A stretch of 64,000 nt of DNA, taken from the NCBI GenBank assembly GCA_023213395.1, contig CM041465.1, positions 85,691,741 to 85,755,740 of the forward strand, written 5' to 3'. The stretch is from Cycas panzhihuaensis. Taxonomy: Eukaryota; Cycadophyta. This document shows positions 53,801 through 64,000 of the stretch, in pieces. Within the stretch, counting starts at the first letter, position 1, and every line of letters begins with the position of its first letter. The translations under genes and the position numbers were made by a program. Below the pieces are notes generated by a model that had not been told where the DNA came from, did not search any database, and saw only the letters and a program-made list of their open reading frames with translations.

Positions 53801-56200
53801 AGAGTTATGTGGAAAATAGTGTATTCTCTATGTTGTGATGATAATTTGCTGAGTATGTATTGATTTCTATCTTCTTTGTGTACCATTATGATGTAATTCT
53901 GTGAAATATATGTGGAATGTATGTGAATGACCATGTTGTGATATCTGGACTAGACTATAGCTACTGTAAACCTTGACAAGTGTAGCAGAGGTATCTTGTA
54001 AGTGTAATAAGTTACCCCAGTAGTCAACAGTTATTGCCTTCAACCAAGAAGGTTGTTTTATTTGACAAGGCTTCTTCATTTTTCATCTAATTATTGACAT
54101 CTATATAAAATGATAAACATACTAGACTATATGGGTAATCAATTGTTGCATTTACCAATCTTCTATAAAGTGCTTTTAGTATGTGGTTTGCCATGTAATT
54201 GTTCAAAAGAAATGTTTACTCTATAGTCAATTCATAAGGTCAATCCTTAGAGGTTATTTAATAATGTCTAGTGGTGATATTATTATGTGGTCATTAGACA
54301 TTAGATGTACTCTCTTAAAAGTTTAATAATTTAAGGAAACTTTAAAAGTTGTAAAAACACTCAATTGATTAGATGTTGTTAAGGTTCCCATACATGATAT
54401 CATTTGTGGATAATCAATATAACCTCATTAGTCATTAATGAAGTGATGTACTATATGAGAGCATACCATGCTTATTTAAACTTACAAGGACACCTGGTGC
54501 TTCCCCAATGGAACCTAGTGTGGTCTTACCATATACTTATTAAATATCTTTAGTAATATAATACCATGCATTTATGGGGGATATTTCCTTATCTTGAGGT
54601 TTTACCACATTAAGCCTTGTATCTCAATATTGATTGTTTTATGTTCATTTATTATTTATTATTGATGACTATATGCTCTTATGATAATCATGTGTTATAT
54701 ATCAATCTTAATGATAAATGCTCCAATGATGATTTATTTTGATCTTGTGGGAATTGTAAGATGTTTAATAATTGTCTTATGATGATATTAAACCCTAAAA
54801 ATGTAACATCATATTAGAGTCTTCAATATGAAGAAAGTGTGAGCTTATATGTGTGAAACAGGTAGTTGAGAGCTTATATGGTAGATCCCAGAGCAAGAAA
54901 TGGCTGGAAGTAGAGTCATGAGCTAACATAGAGCTATGTGGAGCTAGTTGAATCAATGAACCAATAATATACCAATGGTGACCAGTGAAGTTGTGAGAGG
55001 TGATGAGTTGTTTAGCCATATACAAAGATGAAGACTTGACCCTTGAAAATTAGTGGTAATATTATAATATGAGTTTCTTATTTTGTGGATATTTATTATG
55101 TATATGGCGCTATATATAATTAGCATGTATGTGTTGAATGTACATTCACAAGTTTGGAAGTTGGAAGAAAGAAATAAACACATACAAAGTTGTACACCCT
55201 TCAAGGAGAGCCAAAATTAGCAAGTATATTACAAGTGTGAGTAGTACCAGGTACCATCATTATATTGCAATGAAAGGAGATGTGCTTGTGGTGAAGCACA
55301 TATACATGGTGATGATATTTACTTTTCAAGGATAATCCATTTTGTTGTGCAAGTTCTATAAAGATTTTAGAGGCAGTTACTAGGGTTCTTGGAGAAGGAT
55401 CCACTATTAGAAGGTTGAATATAGAGCCACAACAAAGGTTGAAATAGGGTACATGCCTATAATATAATGCAAAGTTGAGAAGAAAGTTTCTCATTTTAAA
55501 CCAATTTTAAAGGTATATCAATTATGAAAAATCTAAAGATGGTAATAATCAGGAAGATCACTGGGAGAGATCAAAATTGGTATAGTATGAAAGAGGTCTA
55601 ATAAAAAATAATTCTACAATATATATTCAAATGTGAAGGCAAGCGTAGACAAAGTCTTATAGATTATATAAGATGATGGGCATATTAAGGTAATAATGAA
55701 AATTTTATGAGTTTAGTAGGTATGAAGTCTCAATAACATACAGTTGAAGGGAAGCACTTCAGTTTGGAAGTGAATATAAATGTTTTTTCTTTATGAGATA
55801 TTATAAATCAATCTATAAATTCAAGTGCATTTGTTGATAATAATGAGAGTCTCACAAAGCAAGTTAAAAATACCCATGGAAGAGTGCTATTGATGTTGTT
55901 GGTAGCAAAAGTTATATAATAGATGTGCCTAATGCATTCAATAAGTTTGTGAAACCCTTGTGGTAAGTATTGCCTAGTATGATGTAGAATAAGTAAAAGT
56001 ATGACTCAAAACTTAAGGATTAAGATTGTGATGGAAGGATATTAAGATGTAAATAGTACTCAATATTAAAGGTGAATTTCAACTATGAAGTAAGTTGAAC
56101 CTGATTTAACCATAGAGACAAAATATATATGATGATAATAATGAATGGGTCATTCCAAGGCCAAACCTGTTATGCGTTTCAACAGAAATTAAGGAGGTTT
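53801..56200. other. AT-rich region without a recognised gene
   Basis: No coding motif, LTR pair or repeat could be supported on either strand. Short frames (for example 54795-55204 minus) show no conserved motif. Confidence 0.4.
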
Positions 56201-56553
56201 AAACCTTAGAGTCAACTTAGATAGTAATTAAAATTTATATTGCATATTGATTCAAACTTTAGTTTTTGAATATTAATTTATGAATGATAGACACATATGA
56301 TAGAATCAGAGGACAAACATAAGAGAGCAGGCAAAAGAGAGAACCAACAATTCGTAAAGAAGGTGGTGTTGATGAACGCCAGGGTCTTCATACTCCATGT
56401 AAATATAGTGAGATAGAGAAGATTTGGCACGTCTCTCAAGGTCCACTACTGCCTAACATTAGTAGATGCCTAACAATGTGTTGTCACAAGATATTTACCC
56501 ATGATATGGGTTATTACCTCAATGTGGATAAGTGCCCCAATATTATTCCAATA

Positions 56554-56564
56554 TTTCTCCCCCA
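56554..56564 (-). other. Copia-F polypurine tract and LTR start
   Basis: On the minus strand TGGGGGAGAAA, followed by TATTGGAATAAT (LTR start, TG changed to TA). Confidence 0.6.
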
Positions 56565-56589
56565 TAATGCCCATTTGGGAGACTTCAAG

Positions 56590-57060
56590 TTTATCTATGA
56601 ATTTGATAAACTTTATTTTATCAAGTGCCTTTGTGAAAATGTCTACCACTTGATCCTCAATGCTATAATAAACTAACTCCAATTCACTTTACTACACTAA
56701 CTCTTTGATGAAGGAATGTTGTGTTTTAATGTGCTTTGTCTTACCATGAAATACTAGATTCCTTGTCATCTAAATTATGCTTTGATTATCACAAAATAAC
56801 TATATGGGACTAATATGTTCTTCCTATAAATCCTAAAGTAATCTCTTAAGCCAAACTATCTCATAAGCTCCTATTATAGTTGTTTTGTACTCTTGTAGTA
56901 GACAAAGACACAATTGCCTACTTCTTTAAACTCCATGCTATTATTGCTAAACCCAAATTAAATGCATAACCTAAAGTAGATTTCTTATCATCTATATAAG
57001 CTACCCAGTCTAAGTCTATATAACTAATCAACCTATAAGCCCATGATGACCTCTAATGAA
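56590..57060 (-). pseudogene. pol: Copia-F RNase H remnant
   Basis: MELVYYSIEDQVVDIFTKAL and IKFIKFIDKLEVSQ (56682 down to 56590) are the C-terminal end of a copia RNase H. The upstream half is broken by stops. Confidence 0.75.
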
Positions 57061-57199
57061 AACCATGCTTAATAGAACCTTTAAGATGCTTGAGAATATT
57101 TTTGGCTACATATCAATGTTTTACCTTAGGCTCATATATAAACCTGTATACCACATTGATTACATACATAACATTTGGTTAAGTCGAAGTCAAGTAAAT

Positions 57200-58050
57200 A
57201 AGGCTCCTAATCAACTGGTTGCAAAGTGTTGGATCAACTAATTTACTTTCCTCAAACCTAGATAATTTTAACCCAACCTTTGTTAGTGTTGCAAGTGGCT
57301 TGCAACTATCCATGTTAATTTATACGATATATTCAATGTGTATTTTCTTTATAACATAAATATCCCCTTTTCATCCCACCATACTTTGATACCTAAGAAA
57401 TAATACATAAGTCCCAAGTCTTTCATTTCAAATTCTTTACATATATCTTCCTTGAACTTTTGGGACAAGTACTCATAATTCTCAATATATACTAGTTCAT
57501 CCACATATAGGCCAATAATTAATATTTAGCTCCCTTCTAATTTTATATACAAATTGGGATCTTATTAGCTTCTTAGGAATCTTTTATCCTTGAAGTATTT
57601 ATCAATCCTAGATTAACATGTTCTAAGTACCTGTTTGAGTCCATACAAGAACTTTTTAAGTTTGTAGACCTTGTTTTATTTTCTTTTCACTTCAAAACCC
57701 TTAGGTTGTTAGACATAAATCTCCTTATCAACATATCCATTAAGGAAGGCACTCTTCACATCCATTTGATGGATGGACTATCCAACCTTATTATGTAGCT
57801 AAAGCCATGATTAATCTAACTATTTCCAACCTTACAATATATGTAAATGTTTCATTATAGTCTATGCCTTTAATTTGAGTATAGCCTTTTGTAACTAATC
57901 TTACCTTGTCTTTATCAATGGATCCATCTAATTTATACTTGGTCTTGTAGACCTATTTTATCCCAATAGCATTTTTCTAGGTGGAAAATCAATTAGTTAT
58001 CATATGTCATTCTTCACTAAGGTATTGTATTATTTTTTTATTGTGTCTTT
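57200..58050 (-). pseudogene. pol: Copia-F reverse transcriptase remnant
   Basis: Minus-strand pieces: HQMDVKSAFLNGYVDKEIYV (near 57710-57770), GFEVKRK, YKLKKFLYGLKQVLRTC (near 57610-57660), and GLYVDELVYIENYEYLSQKF (near 57470-57520). In the last, the second catalytic Asp of Y-V-D-D is Glu. FEMKDLGLMYYFLGIKVWW follows. Stops in every segment. The motif order is that of copia RT. Confidence 0.82.
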
Positions 58051-58079
58051 CTATTTAACTTGGTTATTTACCTCTTCAA

Positions 58080-59100
58080 AGTTCTGAGGCTGATTTGACT
58101 CTATTACTTGAGTCATAAGTGTAAAATTTACTCTTTGAGATCTTGTTATTCTTCTATCAAAGTTTGTATCTAAGATATTTTAAGAGTTATGAGCTCTTTG
58201 TACTTATTTTAGAACCTTTCGACTTGAGGTAAATGGTCCTACTTTACTTGTACTAGGTACATTTATGCCACTTGAGTTAGAGTCCATTTCAATGTTAATG
58301 CTTTTTCCTTTCTCCTTTTTAATAACTTCCTCTTGATAGAATTCATCTTTCTTGAAGATGACATCACTACTCATAATGTTTCTTTTACTCTTAGGGTCAT
58401 ATAATTTATAAGATCTTAATGAGTCACTATATCCTATAAATATATACTTAATATATATTGTCATTCAATTTTGTCCTTCTTTGTTTTAGAACATGTGCAT
58501 AAGCTATGCATCTAAAAATTCTTAAGTGTAAGCTATGCATCCAAAAATTCTTAAGTGTTTGATGTTTGGTTTGTAACCTATTCAAGCTTCTTCAGGTGCC
58601 ATCCATTTCACAACCTTAGTTATGCATTTATTGAACACGTAAATAGTTGTATGTATAACTTATGCCTAATACTCATTGCTAAGATGCTTATCCTTAAGCA
58701 TGCTCTTAACCATCTTAACAATGGTCTTATTCTTCCTTTTTACTATCTCATTTTATTGAGGGATGTAAGGATTAATAAGTTGATTCCTTATTCCAAAGTA
58801 TCTATAGTAGTTCTTGAATTTATTTAAAATGAATTATCCCCTATTATCTAATCTAATGATTAGTATTTTAGGCCCACTATATCTTTCAATCATGAGCTTG
58901 AAATTAATAAAACATTAGAGCATATCTGACTTAAACTTAAGAAAATAAACCCATGTCATTATTGTAAAGTCATTAATGAAAATTATAAAGTACTTGATTT
59001 CTCCAAATAAAGGTATATCTATTGGTCCACATAGATCCATGTATATATAAATTGAAGAGGCCCACTTTCTTTCCTTTATTGTTTACTTAGTATACAACCT
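58080..59100 (-). pseudogene. pol: Copia-F integrase remnant
   Basis: Minus-strand pieces: MDLCGPIDIPLFGEIKYFII and INDFTIMTWVYFLKFKS (59040-58930), then a middle segment, YIPQ near 58770, KHLRIFGCIAYT (near 58560), and the open frame 58464-58204 with IFIGYSDSLRSYKLYDPKSK and SDVIFKKDEF, the standard post-integrase copia segment. The first catalytic Asp region survives; the others are not clear. Confidence 0.78.
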
Positions 59101-59558
59101 TCACATACTTATTTGTTATGTATAATGTTAGGTAGACAAATCTCCATTTTCATTAATGCTAAGTTGTTACAGTTTACATGGCCAAGTCTTTATTCTAGGT
59201 CTTATTATCCACATTAATTAATACCTTCAAGGTATAATAATTAGTTGGAGGAATGACTAGTTTAAATAATTTATCAGTAGTCATTTAACCCTTGGCAATT
59301 ATTACCTTCTTCCTTAACTTGTCCTTAATGGTACACTTACTATTGTCAAAGATAACCTTGTATTTTTGTTCCATCATTCATTCCACTAATAATAAGCTTT
59401 TCTTAAGTGTAGTGGCATGGAATACATCATTGATATCTCTAGTTTCTTCAAAGTTTATTTAGATGGATATATTTCCTTCTGGATTTTAACTTGAGTAGTA
59501 TTATCTCTAAGCATGATTTTATTTTTTTCAGTGTTGTCTAACTCCTTGAACTATTCTT
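59101..59558 (-). other. Copia-F upstream part, decayed
   Basis: No domain could be named. Position suggests the pre-integrase or protease part. It is cut by Copia-E2; TTCTT at 59554-59558 is the candidate left TSD. Confidence 0.4.
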
Positions 59559-59870
59559 TGAAGGAAGGATGGATCTAGGAGATAAATCACTCACATGCAC
59601 ACAATGGCAATGGAGAATGAAAAAGAAGATGAAACAAGATATGAGAGTAAGCTTGGAGGTAAGAATGAATAATGACTCCCTCCTTGAGATTTCTCCTTTT
59701 ATTATTGAGGATGAGCATTAGGGTTAGGATTTTCTCGCCTAATGACATGAACCTGAAATTACATCTAAATACACATAAAGTACATTTCATTAAGAGACTA
59801 ATGCTAATAATATATCTTAAGGTCATATAATTAATCTACACAAATGACCTTGATACATTAATCTCTTTCA
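59559..59870 (-). repeat. Copia-E2 3' LTR
   Basis: 312 bp; on the minus strand TGAAAGAGATTAATGTATC to ...CCTTCCTTCA. Colinear with 5729-6037 and 29084-29391, with intact TG/CA ends. Confidence 0.9.
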
Positions 59871-59881
59871 ATCCCCCCCTT
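59871..59881 (-). other. Copia-E2 polypurine tract
   Basis: AAGGGGGGGAT on the minus strand, directly upstream of the LTR. Confidence 0.85.
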
Positions 59882-60311
59882 AATGGTGGAAGGTCATTTT
59901 TAGAAAATCTATTCTATGAGGTCTTCATTTGAGCCTCATTATTACAATGAAATTCTAAATGACACTTTTGTGGGAAAACCCTCATGGGGAATAAAAACCC
60001 ACAAACTTTCTAAGATCTATAGCCTCTTTTATAAATCAAAATGGCTAAGGTGGCTCTTTGATGTAGCCTGATAGCCAAGTAGATTAAAAGTGTAGCTTAA
60101 TCTGCTAAGTCTCCATATACTGTTTGGTCATCCCCTATGCCCTTTTGGGTTTTCACGAGTTCGATTTTCCAAAACAAGTATAACCCTTATCCTTCCACCA
60201 CATGGGGTTTTCATAAAGAGGATGGAGTAGAGACTTACTCTTATTCTTACTGCGCCTGAGGGTTTTCACGAAGAGAATAGAGTATGATGATCCTGTTGCC
60301 ATCTTCTTTGA
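59882..60311 (-). other. Copia-E2 3' noncoding region
   Basis: No gene. Three loosely repeated segments with GGGTTTTCACGA-like cores lie at 60145-60275 (plus-strand reading), also traceable in Copia-E1 28670-28770. Confidence 0.5.
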
Positions 60312-61066
60312 TCAATTGAAAATGGAGGCCCTAAGGCCAAGCTGCCTTCGAAACTGTTCAAACTTCACCCTTTGCAGTGGTTTGGTGAAGATATCGGCCA
60401 CTTGATATGTTGTGGGGAAGTAATCTAATTGAATTATTCCATCATGAACAAGTTCCCTAATCCTGTGGACTTTTGTACTTATGTGTTTGGTACGATCATG
60501 AAATACATGATTTTTCGCCATGCAGATTACTGATTGATTATCCATATGAAGACTCGTAGGACTTGTTTGGGTGATATTCAATATTTCTAATAATTTTCTC
60601 AGCCATATCACCTCTTTATTGGTCTTAGAAGCAGCAATGTATTCAGCTTCGACAATTGAATTTGTAACTATCTTCTGTTGTATAGATTTCCATGATATTG
60701 GTGCTGTTCCAAGAAACGTTACATACTTAGACGTAGATCTTCCTATATCTTTATCTCCTGCAAAGTCTGAGTCTATGTATGTAGAAAGCTTGAAGTCTGA
60801 ATTAGGTTCATACAACAGACCATATTTGCCAGTCGTCTTAAGGTATCTCAACACTCACACTGTTGCCTTGATGATTACGCTTAGGATTTGTCATGTAACG
60901 AGCAAGAATACTAACGAGTGTATAATATATGACCTTGTATTGGTAGTGTAGATGAGACTACCTACAAGTTTCCTATAGAGTATTCGTCTGCCTCCCTAGT
61001 GTCACCTTCAGCTGAGAGTTTGGTGTTAGGATCCATAGGTAACATCATTGGTCGAGCATCTTCTAA
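60312..61066 (-). pseudogene. pol: Copia-E2 RNase H
   Basis: The frame 60854-60312 is open for 180 codons: MLRYLKTTGKYGLLYEPNSD, LSTYIDSDFAGDKDIGRSTS (first catalytic Asp), SIVEAEYIAASKTNKEVIWL (Glu), HMDNQSVICMAKN (Asp), HISTKVHRIRELVHDGIIQL and a normal end RVKFEQFRRQLGL. It removes RNA after reverse transcription. Between 60855 and 61066 the link to RT is frame-shifted. The domain itself looks intact. Confidence 0.9.
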
Positions 61067-61871
61067 CTAAAACTTGGTTAGAAGATTGTTGATGTATTTT
61101 TCTTGGGAGAGGAAAATTTTTCCATTCTTTTGTGTTACTTCAATTCCTAAGTAATATTTCATCAAACCAAGGTCAGATAATTCAAACGTTTTGCCAAGGT
61201 CCTTTTGCAGCTGGCTTATTACCTGTTCACTATTACCCATTACTAGCATGTCATCCACAAAGATTATGAGATAAGCGACTTTATCTTTATGGCGCTTAAT
61301 GAACAATGTTGCATCAATATCTTGATAGTTACAAACCTTGTATCAAAATTGCCTCATACTTTCAGACAACTTGGCAAACCAAGTGCGAGGGGCTTGTTTA
61401 AGGCCATACAAGGACTTTCTGAGCCTACAAACCTTATGCTCTTGACCTTCGATCTTATATCCTTCTGGCTGATCCATGTAAATTTCTTCTTCAAGATCTC
61501 CATTGAGAAACGTGGTCTTAATATTGAGTTGGTGGATTTTCCAACCACATTGGCGACCAAGCCATAAGAGTTCTAATTGTAGGCCACTTGGTTGTAGGTG
61601 CAAAGACTTCAATGTAGTTGATGCCTTCCCTTTGTGTAAATCCTTTAGCTACCAACCTCGCCTTGTGTTTTTCAAGGGTGCTGTCTGATCTATATTTGTT
61701 TTTAGACATCCATTTATTTTGAATTACCTTTCTGCCAAGTGGTAGATCAACAAGCTCCCATGTACCATTCTTGATAAGAGATTGGTACTGTTTGTTCATG
61801 GCATTTCTCCAAGCTGCATGCTTTACAACTTCTTGGTACGTTAAGGGCTCTTCATTAAGAGCAAGGTACAA
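61067..61871 (-). pseudogene. pol: Copia-E2 reverse transcriptase
   Basis: From 61871: MYLALNEEPLTYQEVVKHAA, NKQYQSLIKNGTWELVDLPL, KYRSDSTLEKHKARLVAKGF and INYIEVFAPTTKW. A frame change near 61540 leads to KIHQLNIKTTFLNGDLEEEI (with Thr-Thr where the family usually has 'D.K.AFLNG'), YMDQPEGYKIEG, RKSLYGLKQAPRTWFAK. A further shift near 61330 leads to VAYLIIFVDDMLVMGNSEQV with the catalytic Asp pair and FELSDLGLMKYYLGIEVTQK, ending with YINNLLTKF at 61067. Only two frame breaks separate it from an open domain. Confidence 0.9.
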
Positions 61872-62640
61872 TTCTGTTGGTTCAAGCTCAGTATATAATG
61901 ATTCCTACATCCTTGCTCTATGGGCACTTCAAGTGCCAGTTTTGACCACCTCATTTGGTCGTATGTCCTTATTGAGTTGGCGGGCTTCTTGAGATCCTTG
62001 AGTTGGGAATGATGTCCTCATTTCCCCAACTTCTTAGTTCTCATCATGTTCATTAAAATAATTATTTTGTGAGGAGGATGTTGATGTGCCTGAGGAAGAT
62101 GGTCCTTCTACCACTATTTTACCTTTGTCAATTGAAGGTGGAGAGGATGGTTCTTCTATAATGGCTTTGTCTTTGTCAACTCTGCTATCTTCAAAAGATG
62201 GTGCTGGATGTGCACTCATTGGTTCAGAGTCATAACTTGTATCCTTCAAGGCTCTATTGTCGGCTTCTAATATTTGGAGTAATTTATGTACATCCCCCAA
62301 ATTTTAGAATATGAACATCATACTTGATAACATTATTATAGCGGTGAGGGTACTATGGAGTCTAATTTAAATGGCGATCCTCTGTCTCCACAAAAATGGC
62401 ATCTTTGGTAACGATGTTTTTTTGTTGTGAAGGTATGAAGACCTTATACCCTTTCTTATCCATAGGGTATCCAACAAAGATGTCTTTAAGTGCCCTTGGC
62501 TGGAGTTTATTTCTATCTGTATCCAGAATATGGGCATAGCATGTAGAGCCAAAAATTCTAAAGTAGTGAATAATGGGGGCTTGTCCTGACCACTTTTCAT
62601 TAGGTGATTATACTTCCTTTGATGGGCTAACAACATTAAT
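61872..62640 (-). pseudogene. pol: Copia-E2 integrase-RT linker
   Basis: The open part 62300-62034 is Ser/Pro/Asp-rich (PMSAHPAPSFEDSRVDKDKA), typical of the variable linker between copia integrase and RT. Upstream, at 62640-62370, sequence with a DIFVGYPMDKKGYKVF-like reading is the conserved end of the integrase unit. Frames change several times. Confidence 0.65.
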
Positions 62641-63374
62641 ATAATAAACAGATGTCAGTTAGCTTGACCCATAGATGGCGGTACATTTTTATATATTAAC
62701 ATAGCACGAGCCATATTCATAATTATCCTGTTCATGCGTTCGGCAACTCTATTTTACTATGGGGTACCTGCTACTGTTATTTGATGCTTGATGCCATTGT
62801 CTCGAAGGTAGCTTTCAAACTCATGTGAGGTGTATTCGTCACTATTATCAGTTCGAAGATATTTTAATTGATAACCTAACTATTTTTTAGTGAGGGCTTT
62901 AAATTCCTTGAATATATAGAATGCTTCATCTTTTTTGTGTAGAAAAGCTACCCATACTTTTCTAGTGAAATCATCAATGAAAGAGATATAACATAGCTTG
63001 CCCTTCAGTGAAGGAATGAGCATTGGCTCGCACAAATCAGAGTGTACCAATTGTAATGGATGGCTTGATTTCCATTGACTTTTGGGAAAGGGTTGTCGAT
63101 GAGATTTGGTAATGATACAAGCTTCACATTTAAAGGGCTTAGAGGAAAACTTTAGAAGGTTTGGAAGAGTATTAGAAAGCTCTCTAAGTCTATCAATATG
63201 AACATGGCCCATACGAGCATGCCAAAGAGCTTCTGGTGACAACATTGGATGGGTCAAGATGGAATTAACTATAAATTCTTCATCGGCACAAGGGCTTTGG
63301 GCATAATGGGCTTCAGAAGATGGAGAGCCATTCAGTCGAAAGAGTTTGCCAGAGAGATGTCCAGTCAAAACCAC
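62641..63374 (-). pseudogene. pol: Copia-E2 pre-integrase domain and integrase
   Basis: The frame 63374-62880 is open for 164 codons. It holds the GAG_pre-integrase part (WHARMGHVHIDRLRELSNTL, then CEACIITKSHRQPF: His, His, Cys, Cys zinc site) and the integrase core start (LQLVHSDLCEPMLIPSLKGK, first Asp; YISFIDDFTRKVWVAFLHKK; KDEAFYIFKEFKALTKK). After a stop, the part with the second Asp and the Glu lies in 62880-62700: RTDNSDEY-like and NRIMNMARAM-like readings, with the first Asn expected after Asp slightly altered. The core is mostly preserved. Confidence 0.87.
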
Positions 63375-63559
63375 CTGATTAGTTGGAGGGTGAATGACCT
63401 TAAGAGTCTGGTCATTTGCGATTACACTCAGATCAAATCCACAAAAAATAAGTGTGGATAAAGAGAGTAGGTTTTGTTTGAGATTGGGTATGTATAAGAC
63501 ATCAACTAATGTAAAATCTTCTAAGCTTGGGAGTTTTAGGTGAATGTTATTAATTCCTT

Positions 63560-63700
63560 CGATAGGTTACTATGATTTATTAGCCATGTGAACAACTCCA
63601 TGAACATTTGAGTCAAATATTTGATATAGACTACGATTGCATGTCATATGTTGAGTTGCTCCTGTGTCCAATGATCCAATGTTCATCGATTGAAGCCACA
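63560..63700 (-). pseudogene. pro: Copia-E2 protease core
   Basis: MNIGSLDTGATQHMTCNRSL holds the copia protease active site D-T-G-A. YQIFDSNVHGVVHMANKS follows before a stop near 63570. It would release the mature proteins from the polyprotein. Confidence 0.82.
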
Positions 63701-64000
63701 CTATTGGTAATTTCAATAGGGCTTGGCATTGGTGAAGGGAATTTACAAGTGATATATCCACATCGAGCTTCAAAGTATCTCTTTGGTTGGTCAATGGCAT
63801 TTGATGCTGAAGATCCCTCAATTCTTTGAATGTGTGCTTGTACAAAACCTGCACCACTAAAGGATTCTTCACAAGTGTCTTCAACATTGTGAGCTCCATG
63901 TTTTGGTTGGAACTTGGCCAACTTATAAGTGGTAGTTCTGCAATCTTTTGCTAAGTGTCCTTTACGGTTACACCGATCACATATAATAGTTTAATTACCA
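63701..64000 (-). pseudogene. gag: Copia-E2 gag C-terminus with zinc knuckle
   Basis: At 63938-63985 on the minus strand CDRCNRKGHLAKDC is a complete CCHC zinc knuckle (C-x2-C-x4-H-x4-C) that binds element RNA. It runs into TTTYKLAKFQPKHGAHNVED and the link to the protease (FKELRDLQHQMPLTNQRDTL in one frame). The rest of gag lies outside the window. Confidence 0.85.

Larger units (their letters stand above)
56200..59558 (-). mobile_element. Copia-F: strongly decayed Ty1/copia element
   Basis: Minus-strand integrase, RT and RNase H in copia order, then a polypurine tract (56554-56564) and the start of a 3' LTR at 56553. The LTR end (low coordinate) is not defined. The 5' side is interrupted by Copia-E2 at 59559. 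It is a different family from Copia-E by sequence. Confidence 0.75.
59559..64000 (-). mobile_element. Copia-E2: Ty1/copia element, 3' part
   Basis: From the window end downwards: zinc knuckle, protease, pre-integrase, integrase, RT, RNase H, polypurine tract, LTR. Same family as Copia-E1 by LTR and proteins, and much better preserved. Its gag start and 5' LTR lie right of the window. Confidence 0.9.

Noticed and set aside
1-64000. A new defence or biosynthetic system
   Set aside because: Every recognisable coding segment belongs to LTR retrotransposons; no other gene cluster is visible on either strand.

Overview
This window is plant nuclear DNA made almost entirely of LTR retrotransposons and repeats. 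No intact host gene was found. The evidence is Ty3/gypsy and Ty1/copia gag-pol remnants on both strands, LTRs of about 0.3 and 2.5 kb, retroviral-type priming sites, target-site duplications (TSDs) and several levels of nesting. A large, repeat-dense seed-plant genome fits; the species cannot be named from this sequence. A run of 500 N (31637-32136) marks a scaffold gap.

Element names used here: Tat-M1, Tat-M2, Tat-M3 and Tat-P1 are four copies of one Ty3/gypsy family, assigned to the Tat lineage by an extra RNase H, a non-Met primer site, an antisense ORF and a repeat-bearing 3' UTR. Gypsy-B and Gypsy-C are two other gypsy families. Copia-D is a gag-only copia-like derivative. Copia-E1 and Copia-E2 are two copies of one copia family. 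Copia-F is another copia.

Left part. Tat-M1 (1-3039, minus) abuts Copia-D (about 3040-5148), which abuts Gypsy-C. Gypsy-C is cut in its RNase H region at 5728 and resumes at 29397, because Copia-E1 (5729-29391, TSD TGATG) inserted there. Copia-E1 was itself split by Tat-P1 (6935-23232, TSD CATGG). Tat-P1 is the structurally complete Tat copy: LTR, primer site, gag, protease, RT, RNase H, integrase, a 3' region, an antisense ORF resembling a plant mobile domain with a possible 73-nt intron, a second archaeal-type RNase H, and LTR. It is dead through many stops and frameshifts.

Middle. Right of the gap, Tat-M2 (32137-38975, minus, its 3' LTR not seen) and Tat-M3 (39633-48298, minus, both LTRs) both sit in one Gypsy-B copy (38976-39632 and 48299-50265). 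M2 and M3 keep gag and protease but lack RT, RNase H and integrase, so they look like a non-autonomous form of the Tat-P1 family. An 84-bp unit in their 3' UTR is present once in P1, twice in M2 and about seven times in M3.

Right part. A cluster of units with tRNA-like A and B boxes (50264-51140) is followed by a 67-bp GTAC-rich tandem repeat (51370-51740), a decayed unrecognised ORF (52021-53120), AT-rich DNA, Copia-F (about 56200-59558, minus) and Copia-E2 (59559 to the window end, minus), the best preserved copia here.

All functional statements about these elements are family knowledge applied to broken copies. None appears able to move by itself.
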